From Ignavibacteria bacterium (GTDB lineage Bacteria > Bacteroidota > Ignavibacteria > SZUA-365): 64,000 nt of DNA. This document shows, piece after piece, positions 8,595 through 18,460 of this stretch (position 1 is its first letter; every line of letters begins with the position of its first letter). Made by a program: the position numbers and the translations under genes. The notes under the pieces are model-generated. The model was not told the origin of the DNA, did not search any database, and saw only the letters and a list, made by a program, of their open reading frames with translations. Location: the NCBI GenBank assembly GCA_016720835.1, contig JADKJW010000031.1, forward strand, positions 124,001 to 188,000, written 5' to 3'.

Positions 8595-11500
8595 TCACAT
8601 CGGGATGGTCACGCGGACGACGCAGCCGCCGTCGCCGGGGGAGAGAAACGCGATGGTCCCGCCCATTTCCGCCGCGCGGCGTCGCATGCTGTTCATGCCC
8701 GTGCCCGAGCCGGTCCCCGTGGCCGACGGCGCGTGCATGCCGGCGCCGTTGTCGCGCACCTCGAGCACGGCGGTCTTGCCGCTCTTCGAGAACAGGAGCG
8801 CGATCTCCGACGCGTCGGCGTGCCTGACGGCGTTGTGCATGGCCTCCTTCGCGATGAGGAAGAGGTTGCGGCGGTAATCCATGCGCAGCTGCCGTTGGCC
8901 GAGGTCGTCCGCCACATCGACGCGGATGCGGACGCCCGAGGATTCCGCGAGCTCCGTCGCCGCGTCGCTGAGGCGCTGCCGCAGGTCGGCGAAGGAGTCG
9001 TGCTCGGGCCGCAGCGACCAGATGATGTCGCTCATCATCTCCACCACGCCGCGCGCGGTGTCGCCGATGCGCCGGATTTTTACTGACGTGGAAGGCAGCG
9101 TGTCCCGCGTTTCGCTCTCGGCCATCGCGCTGAGGAAGGAGATGCTCGTGAGCGTGGACCCGATCTCGTCGTGGATGTCGAGCGCGATGCGCCCGCGCAG
9201 CTGCTGGATGCGCTCGATGTTCTTCACGCGCACGCGGAGGACGAGCAGCAGCACGGCGATGAACACGAGGTTCCCGCCCACGACAAACCACCAGGTGCGG
9301 TAAAACGGAGGCGGGACGGTGAAGGCGAACGCCACGGGGACGCTCTCCCAGGCGCTCTCGGGATCGATCGCCCTGACGCGGAACGTGTAGTCGCCCGGAT
9401 CGAGATTCGTGTAGCGGATGGAGGTCCGCGCGGAAGGAGACGACCATTCGCTCCGGTCGCCCTCGAGCATGGTGCGGAACAGGAGAGGCGTGCGGTACGA
9501 CAGGGCCGAGTACTGGAATTCGATGCGGTCACCCGCCATGGTGCGACTGCCGTCGCGGTCGCCGGGCGGGATCGCGATCTCGTCGTCATTGCACACGACC
9601 CGCGTGAGCACGGCCGACGAGGGATCGCGGCGGAAGGAGGACCCCGCTTCGGAGAAGCGCGACAGGCCGCTGGCGGTGAGCAGCCAGATCGCCCCGTTCC
9701 TGTCGCTGCGCGCGCCGTTGATGACGTTGCTCGCGAGCCCGTGCACCACCCCGAGCTGTCTGCGCGTCCGCATGGTCGCGAGCGTCGTGATCGACAGACC
9801 GTTGAAGGTGCCGATGAGCAGATCAGCGCGGTTGTGATGCGCGGAGATCGAGGAAATGGACGCGTTCTGCAGACCGAGCGATGCGGCGGTGTACCCGGTG
9901 AACGCGCGTCCGTCGTAGCGATACAGGACGCGCTGGTCCGCCGGCTCGAGGTAGGCGATCCAGACCGTGCCCGCAGAATCCACGCACATCTGCGGCGTGC
10001 GCCCGATGCGGAATCCCGGATGATCGGTGATGCGCCGCACGAATCGAGTGCCGGAGAACTCATACAGCGCGCTGTTCGACAGCACGAGCAGGGCGTTGTC
10101 GTTGCCCGGGAAACCCCGCGGAGCGGCCATGGCGAAGTACTCGAGATGCTCGCGCGCGGGATCGAGCCCCGGCACGGCCACCGACACACACGCGCTGTCC
10201 GTGACGAACACGAGCGAATCCCCGACGGCGAAACTGCAGCCGGCCAGCGTGCCGTCGCGGAGCACGATGCTGTTTTCCAATGTCGGGATGGCGCGGCCGC
10301 GTCCGCTCGCGGCGGGATGCGGCCGGTCGGGTTGCGCCCTGCCGTTCCTGTACACGAAGGTGCCCTTCGCGAATTGGGCCCAATGCGGAATGCCTCGCCC
10401 GTCCATGGTGATGAAACTTGTCGCGACACCGGGGTATCCCGATTGCAGCGACAGATACTCCGGCGCTTCGATCGATCGCCCGTTCACGCGGTACACCCCT
10501 CCCCAGGTCGAGAGGAGCAGCGTGCCGTCGTCGAGTTCCACGAGATTGCGCGGCACATTCGGCATTCCCTCCCAGGCGAGACGATAGTTCACGACCTGCA
10601 TGCTGCGGACCTGCCCCAGCCCTTGTCCTCCGATCCACACGACGCCCTCGCGGTCCTCGAACACCGTGCCGAAGGGCAGCATGGTGGCGAAGTCCGGGTC
10701 GCGGCCGATCGACGCAAGCACGGATCCGTCGCGCAGGGAGATCTTGCAGTACTCGTAGCTGATGTCGTTTTTACGGGTGCGCACGATCCAGACGTTGCCG
10801 TTGCCGTCCGTCGTCGGCGTGAAGTACACGTGCCCGCCGATATCGGGAAGCGGAAACGCGCGAATGGCGGACGGATTCCCTTCCACCGGGAACACCCACC
10901 CGTTCGTGACGATCCAGACGCCTCCTGTGGCGGGATTCGGGACGATGCAATTCACGATGAGGTCGTCGTTGTTCCCGCGGCGTCGCCGGGCTGCGGTCGG
11001 GATGAGCGTCGCGATATCCAGGCGGCGCACCGTGCCGCTGCGGGGCGAGTAGATGGACACTTCCCGCAAGCCGCTCACGCACCACAGCTCGCCGCTGCTG
11101 CGCTTCCAGACGCCGCGGGTGCAGGAACCGACTGCCTGGCCGGTGGAGGCGCCCGCATCGCGCCAGCCCCCGCGCGCATCAAGGGAATGCAGCCCTTCCG
11201 CGCCCGCGAACCATAACCGGTGTCCTTCGTCCATGGTCACGGTCCGGATGCTCTGAAGCCGTTCGAGCACGCCGTCGCGCATCCGTCGCAGTTCCGTCAT
11301 GCGGCCGGCGCGATCGATGTGAAACACGCCCGCCTCCTGGGCGACCCACCAGACACCGGTCCCGGTGCTGTCGAGACACATGCTGCGGCAGGTCTTGTGC
11401 GAAAGGCCGCGTTCGATGGAATGGAAATTGCGGAATGCGTGCCCGTCGAACCGCGTGACGCCGTTCCACGTGCCGAGCCAGAGGTACCCCGTGCGGTCCT

Positions 11501-11666
11501 GCACGATGCTGATGACGAAATCATGCGGCAGTCCGTCGTCCGAGGAGAACCACCTGATCGCATGCACCTGCGCCGTCCCATCCGCCGGCGCGAGCAGGAC
11601 GAGCGCCCACGCGAAGCAGTGCAGCGCGTGGAGACGACGCACGGCGGCGCGAAACGGTGCACCCAT
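8595..11666 (-). CDS. Propeller-type sensor histidine kinase (Reg_prop/Y_Y_Y/HisKA_3/HATPase)
   Basis: A 1,023-aa membrane sensor. Order: signal/anchor segment (residues 1-35), a long periplasmic beta-propeller of two-component-regulator repeats (IRWFSSDDGLPHDF, then repeated W(L/I)GT and DRTGxLWLG-type strands), a Y_Y_Y domain (LDPGDYTFRVRAIDPE), one transmembrane helix (WWFVVGGNLVFIAVLLLVLRV), a HisKA_3 box with phosphorylatable H832 (ALDIHDEIGSTLTS), and HATPase N (EAMHNAVRHA), G1 (DNGAGM) and G2 (GTGMNSM) boxes. This resembles half of the hybrid systems Bacteroidota use to sense oligosaccharides, but the regulator is a separate gene. ATG 11666 is preferred to an upstream ATG at 11762 because a -10-like element lies at 11721-11728. 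Ligand unknown. Confidence 0.9.
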   Translation of the reverse strand: MGAPFRAAVRRLHALHCFAWALVLLAPADGTAQVHAIRWFSSDDGLPHDFVISIVQDRTGYLWLGTWNGVTRFDGHAFRNFHSIERGLSHKTCRSMCLDSTGTGVWWVAQEAGVFHIDRAGRMTELRRMRDGVLERLQSIRTVTMDEGHRLWFAGAEGLHSLDARGGWRDAGASTGQAVGSCTRGVWKRSSGELWCVSGLREVSIYSPRSGTVRRLDIATLIPTAARRRRGNNDDLIVNCIVPNPATGGVWIVTNGWVFPVEGNPSAIRAFPLPDIGGHVYFTPTTDGNGNVWIVRTRKNDISYEYCKISLRDGSVLASIGRDPDFATMLPFGTVFEDREGVVWIGGQGLGQVRSMQVVNYRLAWEGMPNVPRNLVELDDGTLLLSTWGGVYRVNGRSIEAPEYLSLQSGYPGVATSFITMDGRGIPHWAQFAKGTFVYRNGRAQPDRPHPAASGRGRAIPTLENSIVLRDGTLAGCSFAVGDSLVFVTDSACVSVAVPGLDPAREHLEYFAMAAPRGFPGNDNALLVLSNSALYEFSGTRFVRRITDHPGFRIGRTPQMCVDSAGTVWIAYLEPADQRVLYRYDGRAFTGYTAASLGLQNASISSISAHHNRADLLIGTFNGLSITTLATMRTRRQLGVVHGLASNVINGARSDRNGAIWLLTASGLSRFSEAGSSFRRDPSSAVLTRVVCNDDEIAIPPGDRDGSRTMAGDRIEFQYSALSYRTPLLFRTMLEGDRSEWSSPSARTSIRYTNLDPGDYTFRVRAIDPESAWESVPVAFAFTVPPPFYRTWWFVVGGNLVFIAVLLLVLRVRVKNIERIQQLRGRIALDIHDEIGSTLTSISFLSAMAESETRDTLPSTSVKIRRIGDTARGVVEMMSDIIWSLRPEHDSFADLRQRLSDAATELAESSGVRIRVDVADDLGQRQLRMDYRRNLFLIAKEAMHNAVRHADASEIALLFSKSGKTAVLEVRDNGAGMHAPSATGTGSGTGMNSMRRRAAEMGGTIAFLSPGDGGCVVRVTIPM

Positions 11667-11720
11667 CGACGCTGTTCCCGGAAATGCGATCACTGCGATG
11701 CCCTGTGGTGTGCGTATCGA

Positions 11721-11728
11721 AAAAAATA
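11721..11728 (-). promoter_or_regulatory. -10-like element TATTTTTT before the sensor kinase
   Basis: On the minus strand TATTTTTTCG lies about 55 nt before ATG 11666, identical over 10 nt to the element before the IF-2B homologue (34479). No TTG -35 is seen at the right distance, so this is weaker than the other promoter calls. Confidence 0.35.
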
Positions 11729-11771
11729 TGCAGAAACCCGGGCGGAATTCCGAGACGCGCATCTCTCCGCC

Positions 11772-12908
11772 TCAGCGCACCACGAGGGAACGGCTGATCC
11801 GCAGGAACCGGCTTTCCACGATGCAGCGGTACACGCCGGCAGGCACCGGCATGCCGCGCGCGTCGCGAAGATCCCAGCGCACGACGCGCGTGCCGGCATC
11901 GGAACCGCCGCCGTCAGGGAACGTCCGCACCAGCCGGCCGATCGCGTCCACCACCCGGACGGTGACGGCCCCCGGCATCCCCGCCGTCACGGCGATGGAC
12001 GAGGAGGACGTTGCGGACCGCGACGCAGGATTCGGATACCACGGTCCGATATCGAACACCCCGGCCACGGCGGGCGCCGCGATGCCGGTGACGTTGTCGA
12101 CATGGACGGCGATGCTGATCGGCGGGCCGCCTCCGGCGCTGAGCAGCACCTCGCCGGTGCTGCGGCCGTCGGGAAACGTCAACGCGTCGATGCCGATCGC
12201 GATGTCGCCCTCGCCGCCGCCGCTCGTGCGGTCGAGGGTGATCCACGACGCCGACGCCGACGCCGACCAGCGCGCGCCCGCCGTGCTCGGAATGATGTGC
12301 ACCGCGCGCGGAGCGGGCAGCGCGGTGTCGCGGCTGCTGAGCGGAAAGACGATCACATCGGGATTGACCGCGAGGGTGACGGACGCGATGACGTAGTCCA
12401 CCGCGATCGTCATGTCGCCCTGCGGAATGAGCGACACGACGCTGTCGCCCGCCTTCACGGCCCTCCCGTCCACCCGCACCGCGCGGATGGACGCGGGGAA
12501 GGCGGCCGGCAGCAGCAGGGTGACCGACGGCCATGCGCGCCCCGCCTGATGCGCGATGCGATGGGTGCACGTGGCCGTCCCGCCCGCGGGCCAGGGACGG
12601 AAGTCGATGAGCGTCCCCTCCCCGAGCGTGATGTCGGCCGCGGTGCCGACGAAGCGGGCGTCGGAGATCTCCGACGGCGGGACGGGCGGCAGTTCCGCCT
12701 CGCCGATCGAGAGATCCAGACCTTTTGTTCCGAATTCGTGCACGCCGGCGACGAGCTGCGTCGACTGCCCGTGATTGTTGGTGACGCGCAGCGGGAGTTG
12801 CACGGCGCTCGCTCCCGCCTGCGCGCGGAGCGCGGCGGGCGCCAGGGCGGCGATGACGAGGAGCGCGAGCGCGCGGGAGAAGACGCGGGGACGATGGGAA
12901 GTGTTCAT
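11772..12908 (-). CDS. Exported protein with type IX sorting-like C-terminus
   Basis: A 378-aa protein with a signal peptide (RALALLVIAALAPAALRAQ). Residues about 65-90 carry a module with ELPPVPPSEISDARF that recurs twice in the next protein. The middle has Ig-like strands including a SASASASWITLD block of the type seen in BACON-like domains. The C-terminus (GPWYPNPASR, VRVVDAIGRLVRTF, PAGVYRCIVESR) is a FlgD-like/type IX sorting domain, predicting Sec export and outer-membrane translocation or surface attachment. It starts 13 bp after the stop of the 1,756-aa gene, so the two are probably one transcript. No enzymatic motif is visible. Confidence 0.75.
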   Translation of the reverse strand: MNTSHRPRVFSRALALLVIAALAPAALRAQAGASAVQLPLRVTNNHGQSTQLVAGVHEFGTKGLDLSIGEAELPPVPPSEISDARFVGTAADITLGEGTLIDFRPWPAGGTATCTHRIAHQAGRAWPSVTLLLPAAFPASIRAVRVDGRAVKAGDSVVSLIPQGDMTIAVDYVIASVTLAVNPDVIVFPLSSRDTALPAPRAVHIIPSTAGARWSASASASWITLDRTSGGGEGDIAIGIDALTFPDGRSTGEVLLSAGGGPPISIAVHVDNVTGIAAPAVAGVFDIGPWYPNPASRSATSSSSIAVTAGMPGAVTVRVVDAIGRLVRTFPDGGGSDAGTRVVRWDLRDARGMPVPAGVYRCIVESRFLRISRSLVVR

Positions 12909-12921
12909 GGCTCGATGCTCC

Positions 12922-15900
12922 TTACTTCGCGATCATGAGGTGGTTGACGAGGCGCGTCGACCCGGCGCGCAGTTCGTACAGGTACATGCCGGCCGGTGCC
13001 GGGGTCCCGGAAGAGGCCTGACCGTCCCAGCGCGCGACGTAGCTGCCCGGCGCGCGCGGGCCGTCCTCGAGGACGCGCACGATGCGTCCAAGCGCGTCGT
13101 ACACGGTGAGCGTCACCGCCGCTCCCTCCGCGACCGCATAGGCGATGGCAACGCCGCCGTTCGAAGCGGTCGTGCCCGGCGTGAAGGGATTCGGGTAGCT
13201 CTGATGCAATGCGCAACGCGAAGGAACAGCTGCCGCGCCGTCGGATGAAACGCTGCGGATCTGAATCGTCGCCTTGCAGCCGCCGTCCGCCGGATACGGG
13301 ATCAGGATGTCGGCATCCTTGCCGGCATCGATGCGGCCCACGGGCGTTCCATCGTCGAAGGAAAGCAGTGCCGGAGTGGAAACACCCGTCGCCCTCGAAA
13401 CCGCGAGGCGCATCGGAAACACCCCCTGCACGCGAAGGATGGCGTGCCCGTTGTCGGCCGAGAACTGCGTCCCTGCGTCGAAGCGCGCGTCGAAGGCGCT
13501 CGCCGGCGGCAGAGGCGGCAGGTCCGCCGCTTCCAGGTCCGCGTCGCGCAGCGCCGTCAGCGCCGCGCGCGTCGTGCTGAAGAGTCGCGCCGTGGCGCCG
13601 CTCGCGTCGGTCACGACCCACTCGCGGACGCGCGGCAGCGCGCCGGTCACGTCCTCGTACGGCGTGCCCGCCGCGGCGCTCTTCGACGCGCTTCGGCCTC
13701 CGGACCCGGCGAAGGATTTCACGAGATGCAGCGAGGAGTTTGCCTGCAGTTTCACCCAGTACCCGCGGCCGGGCTGCAGCACGGTGGCGGGCTTGTAGCC
13801 GCCGTTGAATTCGAACAGCGACAGGATGGCGCCCGCCGGAGTTTCGGATATCGACGTCCGTTGTACGGGAGCGCTGAGACTGCCGATGAGGTTCCAGCCG
13901 TTCGCGGCGGCCTGCCCCACGCCGGGGAGACCCGTGAAATCGGCCGTGGTCCGTTCGCTGCCTCCCGCGCGGCCCGTGCCCGCGGCCGAGAATTTCATCC
14001 AGTAACCCTTCCCGAATGCGAGCACGTCGGTGGCGCGGTATCCGGCGTCGGGTTCGAAGCCGTACAGCCCGCCGCTCATCGTGCCGTCGCCGAACACGCT
14101 CGCGGCCTTGCCGTCGTACGGCACGAGGGGGATGGACACGAGCTGCCAGCCCGCGGCATGCGGAAAGCTGAACAGCGCCGTCTGACGCCCGTTGCCGTTG
14201 CCCGTGTCCGCCGGCACGTCGGGCACGGGGACGGGGAAGTCCGCGACCCCGTCGCTCTGCCCCTGCGGCTCCGCCGACGCGACGGTGATGATGATGCCCC
14301 GCTGGCGGCTGCTCTCGTCGCGTCGCGTTCCGTCGTCGAGGAAGCCCTCGAATTCGTAGCAGTCGTCGGACGGACGGAAGCGCATCAGGTAGCCCGGCGC
14401 CGTGCCGCCCTTGCCGTTCTTGCCGGCCAGCTGCACGTCCGCGCCGCGGATCTTCAGCAGGGGATTGCCCGCCTTGTCGCTGATGCAGACGCGGCCCCGC
14501 ACGTACGGATACCCCGAGGCATCGACGTCCGACACCTGCACGGTGGTCTGATTCTTCGGAAGCTCCCGGCAGGTGTCCTGCGTCACGGCGAGCTTGAAGG
14601 TGCTGCTCTGGCCCACCGGCACGGTCATGCTGATCTGCGAGCGCATGTCGATCATCGCCCCGCCGATCGTCAGAGTGAACGTTCCGGGCAGCGCGGACGG
14701 GATGGGATCCCATGCGATCGTGACCGGATCGCCGTTGTCGCCCGGCTGCAGGCGGCCGACGAAGGTGAACGCCGCCTTCATGCCGCGGATGTCGGTCAGG
14801 CTGCCCTGCGACGCATCGGCGATGTTGAGGAAACGAAAGTCCGGCACCGCGGACACCGGCACCGGCGGCAGCTCGCTCTGGCCGCTCTCGAGACTGTCGC
14901 TCGCTCCCGGTTGCATGCCGTAGGTGAGCGTCGAAGCGACCTTCAGCGCGTTGACGATGTTGAGCGCGTGCACGAATGGCTGCAGGCCGCCGCCCGTACA
15001 GGGCCGTGGACGCAGGCGCGGCCGCAGCAGGATGTTGCGCGTGAGTTTGATGCGTATGGCCGGACTGACCTGCCACGCCGCGGGACTCACGATGTCGCCG
15101 TTCTGTATGGTGCCGTCCCAACCGATGAAATCGAAGCCGTTCAGCGCCGCGTCGGGTATCGCAAGATCAAGCTCCGCTCCCGATGCGCCGATGTACCGCC
15201 TCGTCTCTCCGAGGATGCTCCGGTACGCCTCGGGTACCTCGTACACGAGTTCGAAATTTCCCTGTGGCAGCGGTTCGAAGCGCGCGATCAGCATGCGCTC
15301 GCCCGGCGGATCCTTTTTCGGATCGATGGTCCGGCTCGACGGATTTTTCGTGTCCGGGAAATCGCCCTCGAAGCCGGTGAAGCGGAAGCCCGGATCGGGC
15401 TCCGCGATGAAACTGAAATTGATTGCGCTGGCGGGCGTAATGCCCGCGAGCGTGAACAGGCGGCTGTCGGCGGGCGGAAGATCATGCGGATACACGGCGC
15501 CGCCGCCGGTCGGAACGCGCTGTATGCCGATGCAGGTCGGACACGCGATATTCGTGAGCATCTCGTTCGGCACGCGCTCCCTCGTGAGGGTATATTCACC
15601 CCAGTGCCCGTTGCCGCTCGCGTCGTCGGTGAGAAAGGCGTTACTGCGCCGCGAGGTGATCCGGATGAAGTGGTCGCCGCTGCCGCTGATGCGCAGCGAC
15701 CAGCTCCCCGAGGCGTCGCGCGTCGCTTCGCGCACGGTCGGCGAGGTGCGGAGCTGCACGGTCACGTACGGGGTGAACAGGGAACCGGGTTTCGGAGTCA
15801 CGCTGATTTTGACACTCTGTTGGATCGTGCCGTTCACCGTAAGCCGGAACACGTCGGTGTCGAAATAGTAGGCGGGATCGGCGGTGACGTGGTGGATCGA

Positions 15901-18192
15901 GCCATCCACGACCCGGACGGGATCGTCGGCGCTCGACGTGAGCGGGGTTGCCGCCGCGTCGCTGTTGTTCGGCTCTGACGCGTCGTACCCGTACGTCACG
16001 GCGACCGGACCGGCCGGTCGTGTGATGATTTCGACGACATTCGACGGCGTGCCTCGCGTACCGACGCGCGTCACGGGAACGACACGGAAGCGGTACGAAC
16101 TGCCGTGCTGGATCAGGCCGCCTGCCTCGGTGATGCGCATCGAACAGTAGAGTGGCAGGGTGCGGATGTACGAGTCGCACCCTGTCACGTCCGTCCACGT
16201 GCCGCCGTCCTGGTACTGCGCAATGTACGTGGCGGAGGCCTGTTCGACCAACGTGCTGCGCCAGACGAGCACCACGGCGGGATCGAACTGTCGTCGGTCA
16301 GGAGCAAGCGGCACCCGTAATCCGAGACGCGCCTCCAGGGTGTTGTTTGCCGTTGTGATGCCGCTTCCGCCGGTGGTGTAGCGGGCCACGTATTCGTTGC
16401 AGGTGTTGTCGATGGTCATGCTGCGCCGCACTCCCGCGCTCGAGCGCCTGCCATTCTCCATCCACGCGTCGAAGAAATACGTCGTGCCCCCGATGGTGGC
16501 CGATGCCGGCACGCTCGCGCCGACAAGCGTGTACCCGAGCCCGAGGTACAGGTTCCTGGTGCCCGTGAAGGTCTCGCCCCCGACGATGCCGATGGGCAGG
16601 GTCATGGGAATGCCCGGAGGATCGGTGCGGAAGGCGATGGTCCTGGGAACGGTGTTGGGAATCCAGCCGACGAAGACCGGCGTGACGGAGCTCATCTGAT
16701 CGTTCGCGCAGTCCGATTCCGACGCGGTCCGCATCATGGCGTGCACCGATTGTGGCAGCATCTCGCAGTTGAGGTTCGCGGTTCCGCGGAAATGGTACCC
16801 CGGCTGCGCGCAGTCGCGGTCCCCGGGTTCGACGTACTCGTCCGCCGCGCCGAACACATGACCGGCTTCATGCGCGAACACGGGCCCGCCGCCCCGCGAG
16901 GTCGCGACGATGTACGGGGATATGACCATGTCGAGGCGGAGCGTGATGTTCAGCACGGGGATGGTGAACCTGCCGCCGATCGATCCCGAACTCGCCACCA
17001 TGCAGTAGGCGCGGAAGTCCTGCGTCACATACTGCGGACGGAGCTTGATGAACGACGAGAAGGACTGCCGCACATGCAGATCGCGTGCGCGCTTGTCGTT
17101 CCACTGCATCACGCGGATGAACTCCCTGTCCTTGCCTTCGGGGAACAATTCGAAGATCGCCGCGAGATCGCACGGGATGCACGCGCCCAGGGTGAGAAAG
17201 GCGAAGATGCCGCCGATCACGCCGTCGCCCCACGGGTTGTCGTACCCCAGGTTCAGCATGACCTGCTTGATCAGCGTCCAATCGTTATTCTTGTGGACGT
17301 TCAGCGGTTCCGCGCTGACGCGCATGGTCGTGTTCTCCGTGGCATAGAACCACGATCCCCGGAAGGTGACGCTTCGGCCGTAGCGGCTCGCTGCCCGCGA
17401 CCAGAAATCGAAGGCCCGCAGCCATCCCGTCACGACGTTGTACTCGTCGATACCCGTCCAGTCGTACTGGCTCGACGCTCCCCAGCTCTCCATCATGAAC
17501 ACGTCCACATTGATGAGTCCGTTCATGTCGCCTGGCGGAATGCCGAGCAGCGATTGCAGGCTGTCGCGTATGCCGCTCTGCCACCGGGCGGTCGAAACGC
17601 CCGTCACGGCGGCGGCGCTGTCCTGCAGCCTGTTCCCCTCCGTGAGGAAGCTGACGAGCGGCATGCCGTCCCCGGCGTCCATGCAGGGTCCGAGCGGCTC
17701 GGAGGGAACAGTCGATGTCCGGACATTCTCGGGGAGCGCTCCCGTCTTCGCGAGGCGGAAGTGCTCGAAGCCTGCGAGCACCGCGCGCTCGTCCGGGCCC
17801 GAGACGCTCATCTTCCGCATGCCCGGAGTCGTGTGCACTGCCGCGATGCGGTCGAGCGCTGCGATGTCCGTTTTCGATGCGGGAGGCACCCATCCGAGCA
17901 GATATTGCGGAGAAAGGATGACGGACACGGTGCCGCCCTTCGCGACGACGGCCTCTGCGACCTTGTACGCCTCTTCCCACGTCTGACAGTTGGTCGCGAT
18001 GAGCGCGTAGTCCTGGTAGAACGCGAGCTGTTCCGCGCGCGTCGTCGCCTCGCCGCCGTCCTGCGCAGGGATGTCGGCGTGCGGAACAACGACAAGCAGC
18101 GCGAACAGCAGTGCCGCGATCATGTGGGTGTGCCCGACGGCGCGCGCGTGTCCGTGCGGTGCATGGAGAGAATCCGTCTCGTGGCCTTTCAT
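12922..18192 (-). CDS. Giant exported HExxH metallopeptidase-like multidomain protein
   Basis: A 1,756-aa protein with a clear AGGAGG site 5 nt before its ATG and a signal peptide (MIAALLFALLVVVPHADIPAQ). A zinc site HEAGHVFGAADEY (H441, E442, H445) follows FAHE, with a later MMRTASESDC segment that could serve as a Met-turn; this HExxHxxGxxDEY form recalls peptidase M64. Next come Fn3-like domains (about 650-760), a carbohydrate-binding-like jelly-roll region, InlB/Listeria-type repeats (PDPGFRFTGFEGDF, FDFIGWDGTIQNGD) and two ELPPVP/DLPPLPP modules. It ends in a type IX sorting domain (SYPNPFTPGT, VYDALGRIVRVLEDG, PAGMYLYELRAG). It is probably a surface protease; substrate unknown. Confidence 0.8.
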   Translation of the reverse strand: MKGHETDSLHAPHGHARAVGHTHMIAALLFALLVVVPHADIPAQDGGEATTRAEQLAFYQDYALIATNCQTWEEAYKVAEAVVAKGGTVSVILSPQYLLGWVPPASKTDIAALDRIAAVHTTPGMRKMSVSGPDERAVLAGFEHFRLAKTGALPENVRTSTVPSEPLGPCMDAGDGMPLVSFLTEGNRLQDSAAAVTGVSTARWQSGIRDSLQSLLGIPPGDMNGLINVDVFMMESWGASSQYDWTGIDEYNVVTGWLRAFDFWSRAASRYGRSVTFRGSWFYATENTTMRVSAEPLNVHKNNDWTLIKQVMLNLGYDNPWGDGVIGGIFAFLTLGACIPCDLAAIFELFPEGKDREFIRVMQWNDKRARDLHVRQSFSSFIKLRPQYVTQDFRAYCMVASSGSIGGRFTIPVLNITLRLDMVISPYIVATSRGGGPVFAHEAGHVFGAADEYVEPGDRDCAQPGYHFRGTANLNCEMLPQSVHAMMRTASESDCANDQMSSVTPVFVGWIPNTVPRTIAFRTDPPGIPMTLPIGIVGGETFTGTRNLYLGLGYTLVGASVPASATIGGTTYFFDAWMENGRRSSAGVRRSMTIDNTCNEYVARYTTGGSGITTANNTLEARLGLRVPLAPDRRQFDPAVVLVWRSTLVEQASATYIAQYQDGGTWTDVTGCDSYIRTLPLYCSMRITEAGGLIQHGSSYRFRVVPVTRVGTRGTPSNVVEIITRPAGPVAVTYGYDASEPNNSDAAATPLTSSADDPVRVVDGSIHHVTADPAYYFDTDVFRLTVNGTIQQSVKISVTPKPGSLFTPYVTVQLRTSPTVREATRDASGSWSLRISGSGDHFIRITSRRSNAFLTDDASGNGHWGEYTLTRERVPNEMLTNIACPTCIGIQRVPTGGGAVYPHDLPPADSRLFTLAGITPASAINFSFIAEPDPGFRFTGFEGDFPDTKNPSSRTIDPKKDPPGERMLIARFEPLPQGNFELVYEVPEAYRSILGETRRYIGASGAELDLAIPDAALNGFDFIGWDGTIQNGDIVSPAAWQVSPAIRIKLTRNILLRPRLRPRPCTGGGLQPFVHALNIVNALKVASTLTYGMQPGASDSLESGQSELPPVPVSAVPDFRFLNIADASQGSLTDIRGMKAAFTFVGRLQPGDNGDPVTIAWDPIPSALPGTFTLTIGGAMIDMRSQISMTVPVGQSSTFKLAVTQDTCRELPKNQTTVQVSDVDASGYPYVRGRVCISDKAGNPLLKIRGADVQLAGKNGKGGTAPGYLMRFRPSDDCYEFEGFLDDGTRRDESSRQRGIIITVASAEPQGQSDGVADFPVPVPDVPADTGNGNGRQTALFSFPHAAGWQLVSIPLVPYDGKAASVFGDGTMSGGLYGFEPDAGYRATDVLAFGKGYWMKFSAAGTGRAGGSERTTADFTGLPGVGQAAANGWNLIGSLSAPVQRTSISETPAGAILSLFEFNGGYKPATVLQPGRGYWVKLQANSSLHLVKSFAGSGGRSASKSAAAGTPYEDVTGALPRVREWVVTDASGATARLFSTTRAALTALRDADLEAADLPPLPPASAFDARFDAGTQFSADNGHAILRVQGVFPMRLAVSRATGVSTPALLSFDDGTPVGRIDAGKDADILIPYPADGGCKATIQIRSVSSDGAAAVPSRCALHQSYPNPFTPGTTASNGGVAIAYAVAEGAAVTLTVYDALGRIVRVLEDGPRAPGSYVARWDGQASSGTPAPAGMYLYELRAGSTRLVNHLMIAK

Positions 18193-18339
18193 GCCTTCCT
18201 CCTGACGTCATTGATGTGATCGATATCCGGGAAATCCGTGTTGCTTCGTTCTGCCCGCTGCTGCCGACCACCCCGCATATCCATGTCTTCGCGTCGCGGG
18301 ATGCCGGCGTCGACTGCAGCAATGAGGATAATGTGGTCG

Positions 18340-18370
18340 CAAACTAACGGATATCGGCGACGCGGTTCAA
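18340..18370 (-). promoter_or_regulatory. Predicted promoter of the 1,756-aa exported protein
   Basis: On the minus strand TTGAAC (18365-18370) is followed by an 18-nt spacer and TAGTTTGC (ending at 18339-18346), matching the consensus found at the other promoters. The leader to ATG 18192 would be about 140 nt. Confidence 0.55.
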
Positions 18371-18460
18371 TCGCACAGATATGCGGTTTTTCGCGGCGCT
18401 CACATCTTCATGCGATGGCGGGGAAGGGGGAAGGGGGCCTGCGTTGTGTCAGCTTGGCGG

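Noticed and set aside
13444..15978. 844-aa plus-strand frame within the giant exported protein gene
   Set aside because: Shadow frame with no motif; the minus-strand gene has signal peptide, HExxH and sorting domain.
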